From: Nemertoderma westbladi
Taxonomy: Eukaryota; Xenacoelomorpha; Nemertodermatida; Nemertodermatidae
Reading direction: 5' to 3'
Length of the DNA: 53,846 nt
NCBI GenBank assembly: GCA_032718475.1
Contig: JAUCBJ010008937.1
Location: 1-53,846, forward strand
This document shows positions 38,818 to 49,100 of the stretch, in pieces; positions within the stretch are counted from its first letter, which is position 1, and each line of letters begins with the position of its first letter. Position numbers and translations under genes: made by a program. The notes beneath the pieces are model-generated. The model saw nothing but the letters and a program-made list of their open reading frames with translations, did no database searches and had not been told where the DNA came from.

Positions 38818-38899
38818 AACTATTCAGCTTAATATTATAAAAGCTCAAGGTGAGTGTTTCAGGTGCTATGTACGCACAGTACGTAATGTAATGACTTAA

Positions 38900-41479
38900 T
38901 ACCTAGTTTAGTATATTTTTTATTCAATGGGAAACTCATCTGGTGAAGTTTTCATTCATTTTAATCTCATAATTGGTGGATTTCATTAATTTTTCGTGGT
39001 GTTGATAATAAATTGTTAACATAAAGGTCAAAGTTGTTTATGAGAAAACAGAACAACAACAATAAATTAACTTTACACAGAAAAATTTAAAATCACTCCC
39101 GCCAACAATTTGATTACTATTACTGTATAATGAGATTTGAAATGTGGGAAATTTTATCCAGTTGAGTCTTATTAATTAACACAAGACAGTCAAAAGTCAA
39201 AACAACATAAACACAGATAAGAATAATGGTAATTCGACAAATAATTGTTTGTTTGAGAACATAATTTTAGTTGTAATTTATAGCTTACATGTTCTAGTTA
39301 GTACATTTGTAAAATTCTCGTTTGGTTTTTCAAAATTGCATAGGAATATTTAATTCTTTCACGATCTTCTTAAAATGGGTTTTCTTTTGACTTTCGTATT
39401 TTCACTGAGTGCTGTGGATCCCCTACCTAATAAATCATTTAAACAGCGAATAAAACTTAGGTACAAGTACTTAGGTAGTTTTACAAGTAAAATATACAAA
39501 CAATAAAGTTTAAAGTCGGCTGTATGTGGATCTAATTTACGTAAAAGTAAGGTTGCTGCTAGATTACTAAATTTAATATTTTTTATTTGTTTCTGTAGAA
39601 ACTGCCAATGCCCTGCCCTTGAAACTTAATTCAAAATCTTCAACGCAAAATACCACAGTGATGTGAAGGAACGTTCTTATAGGTCGCTCATTCCGGCAGA
39701 TATTGCATTATACCTTGTTTGGAAATATATAGTAAATGTTTTAACTGATTCGGGTTGGTAATATTGTTGTTATCAATAATCCGATTGATACCAACTGGCA
39801 CCATTAATGATCTCCTAAAAGTGACCAAATTCTACCCTGGATAATGAATTTGTAAACAAAAGCGATACGTTTTTCGAACCTCCATTTGTGTGTTCCAGAA
39901 CGTTTTACTCACTATTACTGCAATGGAACTTTGCAAACCTTGGTTAATTTTAATACAGTATAATTATTACGATGGAATTGGTTCAACGCGGTACTACATG
40001 ACCTACCAAAACATTAACCCCCTCCATAAATTAAACACATCGCAGTCATTTCTTGTGATCGCATTGTTCTAGAACAATAATTAATTTATCTAATGAATGA
40101 AATGTAAATTTTCTAGAACTCTCGAACTCTTGTAAAATGCCTGGAGAATATTGAAAAAAAGTTCTACGTTTTTCCCCATGAAATACGTAATTTTATTTTT
40201 AAATTGGTACTTTTTTGTTGCTCAATTCTTTAATTAAAGATCGAGCGATATAGTGTTACTAAATAAATAGAACTGTAGTATTTTACTATAGTGTTTCCAT
40301 AGTTACTGCAATTACAATTATTGTACTCTTCAACTCCTGATGCTGACTTACTCAATGTTAAATAATTTAGTGTTCTAGAATATTTATTACGTAACTAGAG
40401 ACCCGCTTAACAACATAAACCAATATTGGATATAGATTTCCGTTTTGGAGTTCGCCTTGCAGACACTAAAGTACAGTAGCAGTAACTTTTGAGTGTGTTC
40501 ATAGATTTTGCTAAAATTACGTGCAAACCTTTTCTACTTCGATGCTCTTTCAACACATGTAAATTCCACCAAAAATATTTTATTTTACTTTTTTTGCCAT
40601 CAATCGTATTGATTACTTTTTTCCCTTGGGTAAAATACTCCTTTTCCTCCCGATTTTGATGTATATTCGATCAAAAAAGTAACAATTCAAGAATAAATAA
40701 TTATTTTGGCCTCCTTATAATCCGCATTTTTCCTCGAAATAATAAAAGTATTTTTTCTAAAATAGTTCAAATCTTTCCACAACTTTTAATCAGCTCCCCT
40801 TTCTAGTTTCATTTCAACTAATTCAGAACACAAATTGGGGATTATAAAACTCGATGGGGGGTGTAATTGCCGATTACGCCCCTTTCCACTTACGGAATAT
40901 ATCAGGTAGAATTACTTGAGTAGCGATGGGCTTAGTTGGGTGACTATGTTACCTTTATATGGTAGACACCCTTAGGGTAAAGGCGAGTAAGTAGCAAAGA
41001 ATTAGCATATTTTTGGGCGCCCCAGCTTCAGAACTTTCCGACCATAAAAGTAGTGGGCAATGGTTCCCCGGCGTTAGGATTAATTGGGAACTGGATGTAT
41101 CGAAACTATCAAACAGGCTAAAGGTAATCCTTGTTTGATAATTTGGTTTGCGTTAATTTCTTAATACATTAGAGTTTACCAGGTATCGTTGGTAATTCTC
41201 TCCAAGGTATTATTCCCTCGCTGCTTTTTATGGGCAGTTTCTGGACCTTTTAACTATTTCATGTGTTTTTTCCCCAAGCTTTGTTTTATTAATTTTCCCT
41301 AACTTTTTTTACTTCTCTAACTTTTATTCAAATGAGATATAATATCAATCAATGTTCATGGAATTAGAGAGTTGGGCTCATTATGTTTGTTGATTTTAAG
41401 TGAGATGGTGTACTAGTTACTAGCCAAGTTACCTCTTTTACAGTATTACAGTCAATACATTTTCTATCGGTTTGTTGTA
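38900..41479. other. Long AT-rich intergenic stretch, nothing recognised
   Basis: No splice-supported exon, tRNA-like box, tandem array or known element was seen on either strand. The largest open frames are about 60 codons and look random. Confidence 0.5.
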
Positions 41480-41665
41480 GCTATATAAGGCGAACATTAA
41501 AAAATCCGGCCAAGACAGCATAATAAAAGGTACCGATCTATCATATAAAAATCGTAGCATTCGATTGGAATTTGCAAAAAAATATGGAGGGAGGGTCTCC
41601 TCCGTCCAACCTACTAAAAAATGTTGTACTTAATCTCATGATGTGATGGTGTAATTCGTCTCAAA
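41480..41665 (+). repeat. Single arm of the foldback element family
   Basis: AAAAAATCCGGCCAAGACAGC, GGTACCGATCTATCATATAAA, TCGTAGCATTCGATTGGAA, a GGAGGGAGGG block, and a GATGGTGTAA end align with the right arm at 11693-11886. The G-run of that copy corresponds to GGAGGGAGGGTCTCC here. Confidence 0.6.
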
Positions 41666-41756
41666 ACCAGAATTATTTGCAAATTTAATTTCTAGAACAT
41701 TAAAAGGAATTATCTTGTACTGGTGTCGGTCTACTGTTTTCTGTTTACAGTTTACA

Positions 41757-42104
41757 GGTTTATAGTGGTTTATGGTTATTTACTCCTTCAAAGAAATAGC
41801 GCGGTACTTTAAACTCAACCAATTAAAAGATATTGATAGAATAAAGAATATATTTGTGAAACGTTTGCTTGGTCTCCATAAAAACGCATCAGCTACCCTG
41901 GCATTACACCTAGTTAATGAAAAAATCTTCGTGCTCTCTATTTTAGAACGTTATCCTCAGATATTTAACCAAGAAGTGATTAATAGATATACCCAATTTA
42001 GAGACGAACGTGAGGAAAACTTTGCTACAGAGGGATATCTTAATGGCCCTGCCTTCCAGACCGACATTTGGAAGTCAAGTGGGCAGAAAAACCCCATGTG
42101 GTAA
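41757..42104 (+). pseudogene. Likely retrotransposon C-terminal fragment
   Basis: A 110-codon frame starts MVIYSFKEIARYF and contains IKNIFVKRLLGLHKNASATL followed by a hydrophobic ERYPQIF segment. A basic FxKRLLGL motif followed by ALxLxxE is common in the C-terminal region of non-LTR retrotransposon polyproteins. No RT or endonuclease lies beside it, so it would be a remnant. It is not the same family as the two LINE copies here. It could also be an orphan host frame. Confidence 0.4.
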
Positions 42105-42141
42105 CGCGGGTAACTGCCCATGGATTCCACCATAAACTCTT

Positions 42142-43316
42142 CAATCGTATAGTCTCCTTCCACAACCTGTCCCAATCGTATAGCCTCCTTCTACGACCTG
42201 TCCCAATCGTATAGCCTCCTTCCACGACCTGTCCCAATCGTATAGCCACCTTCCACGACCTCTCCCAATCGTATAGCCTCCTTCCACGACCTGTCCCAAT
42301 GGTATAGCCTCCTTCCACGACCTGTCCCAATCGTATAGCCTCCTTCCACGACCTGTCCCAATCGTATAGCCTCCTTCCACGACCTGTCCCAATCGTATAG
42401 CCTCCTTCCACGACCTGTCCCAATCGTATAGCCTCCTTCCACGACCTGTCCCAATCGTATAGCCTCCTTCCACGACCTGTCCCAATCGTATAGCCTCCTT
42501 CCACGACCTGTCCCAATCGTATAGCCTCCTTCCACGACCTGTCCCAATCGTATAGCCTCCTTCCACGACCTGTCCTAATCGTATAGCCTCCTTCCACGAC
42601 CTGTCCCAATCGTATAGCCTCCTTCCACGACCTGTCCCAATCGTATGGTCTCCTTCCACGACCTGTCCCAATCGTATAGCCTCCTTCCACGACCTGTCCC
42701 AATCGTATAGCCTCCTTCCACGACCTGTCCCAATCGTATGGCCTCCTTCCACGACCTCTCCCAATCGTATAGCCTCCTTCCACGACCTGTCCCAATGGTA
42801 TAGCATCCTTCCACGACCTGTCCCAATCGTATAGCCTCCTTCCACGACCTGTCCCAGTCGTATAGCCTCCTTCCACGACCTGTCCCAATCGTATAGCCTC
42901 CTTCCACGACCTTTCCCAATCGTATAGCCTCCTTCCACGACCTGTCCCAATCGTATAGCCTCCTTCCACGACCTGTCCCAATCGTATAGCCTCCTTCCAC
43001 GACCTGTCCCAATCGTATAGCCTCCTTCCACGACCTGTCCTAATCGTATAGCCTCCTTCCACGACCTGTCCCAATCGTATAGCCTCCTTCCACGACCTGT
43101 CCCAATCGTATAGTCTCCTTCCACGACCTGTCCCAATCGTATAGCCTCCTTCCACGACCTGTCCCAATCGTATAGCCTCCTTCCACGACCTGTCCCAATC
43201 GTATAGCCTCCTTCCACGACCTGTCCCAATCGTATAGCCTCCTTCCACGACCTGTCCCAATCGTATAGCCTCCTTCCACGACCTGTCCCAATCGTATAGC
43301 CTCCTTCCACGACCTG
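42142..43316 (+). repeat. 31-bp minisatellite, about 38 copies
   Basis: The unit is CCCAATCGTATAGCC, TCCTTCCACGACCTGT (31 bp). Minus-strand frames through it repeat every 31 residues and are not genes. Sparse substitutions mark units (GTATGGTC, CATCC, CAGTCG). The array ends in a C16 run at 43317. Two further units occur at 45652-45727. Confidence 0.96.
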
Positions 43317-43828
43317 CCCCCCCCCCCCCCCCGAATGTATCTGTCGGTACTGCGGGGAATGCTGTGCCGATCGCTACCACAACATAAGCTGCTCGGTCTG
43401 CCCACCCATCGCCACCTTTCTCAACTATGACGTAATTCTGTTTAAATATTTATATCGCCAATAAGTGTAAATAAAGTTTTAATTTCAGTAAATTTATGTG
43501 TTTATGTTCGATTTAATGTAATAGTAAAAGTGATAATTTACCCGGAACGGGGTGTAATGAAAAACATTTTTTTTAATAATATAAATTTTTAAAATAAAAG
43601 CAATAATTTTTATGTTACCAATTTTTTAAGCAATATTTTTTTTATTTGTTTAATTCAATTCTTTATTTGTAATAATTTCCAAAAAATAATAGTTAACGAT
43701 TAACCAATTATAGTGAATTTTAATTCTTAAATTACCAATAATCGACGGGCTTGGCGACCAGCATATACATTAATTATCTCATCTGGTGTGAGTTTAATAT
43801 CTTTGTGACAGTAAAGTCAGACCAGTTA
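43313..43828 (+). repeat. Array junction segment, copy 1
   Basis: C16, then unique sequence (GAATGTATCTGTCGGTACTGC ... TTGGCGACCAGCATATAC), then the first partial 61-bp unit ending CAGACCAGTTA at the LINE. It repeats, nearly identically, at 45724-46163; copy 1 holds about 80 bp near 43613-43690 that copy 2 lacks. Confidence 0.85.
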
Positions 43829-45303
43829 CTACTACTAGGATCGGCATGCTGCATTGCAGCTGCATTTTTAAGAATGCTGTGCCGGCTTGTCAACAAAATT
43901 GCACCGCCACAACTCCCTATCACCCATGACATTTGCTAGATCATCCGCATCTTTAAGGCCAGTGTCCTTTAAGATGCGTCTCAAGAAAGTCATGGTCTGT
44001 CCACCATGCTTATTCATTCCATGAGGCTGCCAAAGTACAAGATTATGCACTGGCTGGTTCACACGGCGAAAGCAATGTCCTGCAAAGCGGAGGCGATTTT
44101 GTTCTAGTGTCAGGCTTGGGGGAACCAATGAGACACCTACAATGTTATATAGTGTCTGGTTGGAGATGTGTGCATTGTACTTGACATAATGAACCCGGCG
44201 TAGCATTCTTGTGAATGTGCCATCCAGAGATTTGGTGTCCTCGGCAGTTAGAGCCCAGCATGGACTCCCGTAGAGGAGTACTGGAACTACTGCTGCTCTA
44301 AATAATCGGACCTTAAGTTTCCGATTAATTCTCGGTGACTTCCAAATCCTGGAAAGCCTATTCAAGGCTGCCCATGCCTTTCCCTTACGTATTCGAAGGT
44401 CCTCACCTGACTTCCGGATCCATGATCCCAGGTAACAGAAGTCGTCCACATGCTCAAGCATACCATCCTTTGAGCTTATGCTCATCCGATCAGAGACTTG
44501 CTGAGGACTTTCAAAGTTAACTGTCAGAATTTTGGTCTTTCTGGAGTTAATAAAAATACCAACACTAGAAGCAGCATGTTCTAATGAGCTGAGGAGCCGT
44601 TGGGCTCCCTCTAATGATTCTGAGAGTACTCCTAAGTCATCAGCAAAGTCTAGATCAGTTAGGTACTTGGCAGGATTTCCTCGACTTCTGGAGCCAGTAG
44701 GTGGAGTTATCATCACCCCATCATCATTATAATGATCTAAGGACATGCGTAGAACATAGTCAACCACAATAATGAACAAGAATGGTGCAAGTGTGTCTCC
44801 TTGGAGGACGCCCCATAACACTTCAAATGGTTCTGTGTCACCGTCACCAGTAGACACAAATGTTGTCGAACCATCGTATACTGATCTGATTGCTGCAATA
44901 ATTTCATCAGGAATCCCATATAATGAAAGTATGCTGAACATACGTGAGCGAGAGACTGAATCAAAGGCCTTGAAGAAGTCAACAAAGATAACAGCCAGAT
45001 GCCTGTCTTTCTTTTTTGATAACTCTTCAATTATCCTTCTAAGTGCCAAAATGGGCTCCATGGTCCCACGACCTTTACGGAACCCATTCTGATTTCCACG
45101 GAGCAGTCTCTCAATGGGATCCCTGATGCGATTTAATATAATTCTATTGTATAGCTTTGCAGCAATCGAGATCAATGAGATTCCCCGAAAAGAACCATAG
45201 AGTGTTAGGTTGCCCTTCTTGGGAACTGGCACCAACTTATTTGTTTTCATTTCTTGTGGGACTCTTGTTGTTCGGTACATGTCTACTATGATGGGGTCTA
45301 TAT
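43829..45303 (-). mobile_element. 5'-truncated LINE copy inserted in the 61-bp array
   Basis: The 3' end, read on the minus strand, is GATCCTAGTAGTAGTAAC at about 43829. The 5' end stops within the RT fingers at about 45303. The flanks rejoin as one 61-bp unit (CAGACCAGTTA and TTAGTCGGGG), so the insertion site is precise with TTA shared, consistent with target-primed reverse transcription and truncation. The LINE endonuclease is missing. Confidence 0.85.
43868..45280 (-). CDS. LINE reverse transcriptase, truncated but open (470 codons)
   Basis: Non-LTR reverse transcriptase. Motifs: LVPVPKKGN (16-24), GFRKGRGT (66-73), motif A IFVDFFKAFDS (98-108), motif B GVLQGDTLAPF (157-167), motif C FADD (212-215), then the thumb and a C-terminal region with LRFAGHCFRR and DADDLANVMGDRELW. 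All catalytic Asp residues are present, unlike the decayed copy at 4620-6482. The ATG used is internal to the original ORF: the N-terminal endonuclease and linker are lost, so the copy cannot move on its own. Identity to the other copy is very high outside its breaks, so the family was active recently. Confidence 0.8.
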   Translation of the reverse strand: MYRTTRVPQEMKTNKLVPVPKKGNLTLYGSFRGISLISIAAKLYNRIILNRIRDPIERLLRGNQNGFRKGRGTMEPILALRRIIEELSKKKDRHLAVIFVDFFKAFDSVSRSRMFSILSLYGIPDEIIAAIRSVYDGSTTFVSTGDGDTEPFEVLWGVLQGDTLAPFLFIIVVDYVLRMSLDHYNDDGVMITPPTGSRSRGNPAKYLTDLDFADDLGVLSESLEGAQRLLSSLEHAASSVGIFINSRKTKILTVNFESPQQVSDRMSISSKDGMLEHVDDFCYLGSWIRKSGEDLRIRKGKAWAALNRLSRIWKSPRINRKLKVRLFRAAVVPVLLYGSPCWALTAEDTKSLDGTFTRMLRRVHYVKYNAHISNQTLYNIVGVSLVPPSLTLEQNRLRFAGHCFRRVNQPVHNLVLWQPHGMNKHGGQTMTFLRRILKDTGLKDADDLANVMGDRELWRCNFVDKPAQHS

Positions 45304-45306
45304 GTA

Positions 45307-45617
45307 CTTAGTCGGGGTTGTGTCATTGAGTTTAATATCTTTGTGAATGGACAGTAAAGTCAGACCAGTTAGTCCGGGTTGTGTCATTGAGTTTAATATC
45401 TTTGTGAATGGACAGTAAAGTCAGACCAGTTAGTCGGGGTTGTGTCATTGAGTTTAATATCTTTGTGAATGGACAGTAAAGTCAGACCAGTTAGTCCGGG
45501 TTGTGTCATTGAGTTTAATATCTTTGTGAATGGACAGTAAAGTCAGACCAGTTAGTCGGGGTTGTGTCATTGAGTTTAATATCTTTGTGAATGGACAGTA
45601 AAGTCAGACCAGTTAGT
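45307..45617 (+). repeat. 61-bp array, first block (5 copies)
   Basis: Five units of CGGGGTTGTGTCATTGAG, TTTAATATCTTTGTGAATGG, ACAGTAAAGTC, AGACCAGTTAGT (61 bp), alternating between TCGGGG and TCCGGG forms. The block is the right-hand remainder of the array split by the LINE, and it ends at CCAGTTAGTCTTAGTCTTC. Confidence 0.9.
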
Positions 45618-45651
45618 CTTAGTCTTCTACTTTTACTTCCAGTACTCTAGT

Positions 45652-46163
45652 ACTTCCACGACCTGTCCCAATCGTATAGCCTCCTTTCACGACCTGTCCC
45701 AATAGTATAGCCTCCTTCCACGACCTGCCCCCCCCCCCCCCCCCCCCCCGAATGTATCTGTCGGTACTGCGGGGAATGCTGTGCCGATCGCTACCACAAC
45801 ATAAGCTGCTCGGTCTGCCCACCCATCGCCACCTTTCTCAACTATGACGTAATTCTGTTTAAATATTTATATCGCCAATAAGTGTAAATAAAGTTTTAAT
45901 TTCAGTAAATTTATGTGTTTATGTTCGATTTAATGTAATAGTAAAAGTGATAATTTACCCGGAACGGGGTGTAATGAAAAAATTTTTTTTTAATAATATA
46001 AATTTTTAAAATAAAAGCAATAATTTTTATTAACGATTAACCAATTATAGTGAATTTTAATTATTAAATTACCAATAATCGACGGGCTTGGCGACCAGCA
46101 TATACATTAATTATCTCATCTGGTGTGAGTTTAATATCTTTGTGACAGTAAAGTCAGACCAGT
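45652..46163 (+). repeat. Array junction segment, copy 2
   Basis: Two 31-bp units, C22 (45728-45749), then the same unique segment as 43333-43784 and the first 61-bp unit, here unbroken by a LINE. It differs from copy 1 by a few substitutions, the length of the C run and a deletion of about 80 bp next to TTTTTAT. Confidence 0.85.
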
Positions 46164-49100
46164 TAGTCGGGGTTGTGTCATTGAGTTTAATATCTTTGTG
46201 AATGGACAGTAAAGTCAGACCAGTTAGTCCGGGTTGTGTCATTGAGTTTAATATCTTCGTGAATGGACAGTAAAGTCAGACCAGTTAGTCGGGGTTGTGT
46301 CATTGAGTTTAATATCTTTGTGAATGGACAGTAAAGTCAGACCAGTTAGTCGGGGTTGTGTCATTGTGTTTAATATCTTTGTGAATGGACAGTAAAGTCA
46401 GACCAGTTAGTTGGGGTTGTGTCATTGTGTTTAATATCTTCGTGAATGGACAGTAAAGTCAGACCAGTTAGTCGGGGTTGTGTCATTGAGTTTAATATCT
46501 TTGTGAATGGACAGTAAATCCAGACCAGTTAGTCGGGGTTGTGTCATTGAGTTTAATATCTTCGTGAATGGACAGTAAAGTCAGACCAGTTAGTCGGGGT
46601 TGTGTCATTGAGTTTAATATCTTTGTGAATGGACAGTAAAGTCAGACCAGTTAGTCGGGGTTGTGTCATTGTGTTTAATATCTTCGTGAATGAACAGTAA
46701 AGTCAGACCAGTTAGTCGGGGTTGTATCAATGAGTATAATATCTTTGTGAATGGACAGTAAACCCAGACCAGTTAGTCGGGGTTGTGTCATTGTGTTTAA
46801 TATCTTCGTGAATGGACAGTAAAGTCAGACCAGTTAGTCGGGGTTGTATCATTGAGTTTAATATCTTTGTGAATGGACAGTAAATCCAGACCAGTTAGTC
46901 GGGGTTGTGTCATTGAGTTTAATATCTTTGTGAATGGACAGTAAATCCAGACCAGTTAGTCGGGGTTGTGTCATTGAGTTTAATATCTTTGTGAATGGAC
47001 AGTAAAGTCAGACCAGTTAGTCGGGGTTGTGTCATTGAGTTTAATTAATATCTTTGTGAATGGACAGTAAAGTCAGACCAGTTAGTCGGGGTTGTGTCAT
47101 TGAGATTAATATCTTTGTGAATGGACAGTAAAGTCAGACCAGTTAGTCGGGGTTGTGTCATTGAGTTTAATATCTTTGTGAATGGACAGTAAAGTCAGAG
47201 CAGTTAGTCGGGGCTGTGTCATTGAGTTTAATATCTTTGTGAATGGACAGTAAAGTCAGACCAGTTAGTCGGGGTTGTGTCATTGAGTTTAATGTCTTTG
47301 TGAATGGACAGTAAATCCAGACCAGTTAGTCGGGGTTGTGTCATTGAGTTTAATATCTTTGTGAATGGACAGTAAACCCAGACCAGTTAGTCGGGATTGT
47401 GTCATTGAGTTTAATATCTTTGTGAATGGGCAGTAAAGTCAAACCAGTTAGTCGGGTTTGTGTCATTGAGTTTAATATCTTTGTGAATGGACAGTAAACC
47501 CAGACCAGTTAGTCGGGGTTGTGTCATTGTGTTTAATATCTTCGTAAATGGACAGTAAAGTCAGACCAGTTAGTCGGGGTTGTATCATTGAGTTTAATAT
47601 CTTTGTGAATGGACAGTAAATCCAGACCAGTTAGTCGGGGTTGTGTCATTGAGTTTAATATCTTTGTGAATGGACAGTAAATCCAGACCAGTTAGTCGGG
47701 GTTGTGTCATTGAGTTTAATATCTTTGTGAATGGACAGTAAAGTCAGACCAGTTAGTCGGGGTTGTGTCATTGAGTTTAATTAATATCTTTGTGAATGGA
47801 CAGTAAAGTCAGAGCAGTTAGTCGGGGTTGTGTCATTGAGTTTAATATCTTTGTGAATGGACAGTAAAGTCAGACCAGTTAGTCGGGGTTGTGTCATTGA
47901 GTTTAATATCTTTGTGAATGGACAGTAAATCCAGACCAGTTAGTCGGGGTTGTGTCATTGAGTTTAATATCTTTGTGAATGGACAGTAAATCCAGACCAG
48001 TTAGTCGGGGTTGTGTCATTGAGTTTAATATCTTTGTGAATGGACAGTAAACCCAGACCAGTTAGTCGGGATTGTGTCATTGAGTTTAATATCTTTGTGA
48101 ATGGACAGTAAACCCAGACCAGTTAGTCGGGGTTGTGTCATTGAGTTTAATATCTTTGTGAATGGACAGTAAAGTCAGACCAGTTAGTCGGGGTTGTGTC
48201 ATTGAGTTAAAAAATCTTTGTGAATGGACAGTAAAGTCAGACCAGTTAGTCGGGGTTGTGTCATTGAGTTTAATATCTTTGTGAATGGACAGTAAATCCA
48301 GACCAGTTAGTCGGGATTGTGTCATTGAGTTTAATATCTTTGTGAATGGACAGTAAAGTCAGACCAGTTAGTCGGGGTTGTGTCATTGAGTTTAATATCT
48401 TCGTGAATGGACAGTAAATCCAGACCAGTTAGTCGGGGTTGTGTCATTGAGTTAAAAAATCTTTGTGAATGGACAGTAAATCCAGACCAGTTAGTCGGGG
48501 TTGTGTCATTGAGTTTAATATCTTTGTGAATGGACAGTAAAGTCAAACCAGTTAGTCGGGTTTGTGTCATTGAGTTTAATATCTTTGTGAATGGACAGTA
48601 AAGTCAGACCAGTTAGTCGGGGTTGTGTCATTGAGTTTAATATCTTTGTGAATGGACAGTAAATCCAGACCAGTTAGTCGGGGTTGTGTCATTGAGTTTA
48701 ATATCTTTGTGAATGGACAGTAAAGTCAGACCAGTTAGTCGGGGTTGTGTCATTGAGTTTAATATCTTTGTGAATGGACAGTAAAGTCAGACCAGTTAGT
48801 CGGGGTTGTGTCATTGAGTTTAATATCTTTGTGAATGGACAGTAAATCCAGACCAGTTAGTCGGGGTTGTGTCATTGAGTTTAATATCTTTGTGAATGGA
48901 CAGTAAATCCAGACCAGTTAGTCGGGGTTGTGTCATTGAGTTTAATATCTTTGTGAATGGACAGTAAAGTCAGACCAGTTAGTCGGGTTTGTGTCATTGA
49001 GTTTAATATCTTTGTGAATGGACAGTAAATCCAGACCAGTTAGTCGGGGTTGTGTCATTGAGTTTAATATCTTTGTGAATGGACAGTAAATCCAGACCAG

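Noticed and set aside
38363-38899. 178-codon plus-strand frame over the ubiquitin-like gene
   Set aside because: The minus frame has the fold-like pattern and acidic leader; the plus frame is Ser/Thr-rich shadow sequence.
42040-43405. Minus-strand frames of 389-446 codons, Arg/Gly/Asp-rich
   Set aside because: 31-residue periodic translation of the 31-bp array in three frames at once.
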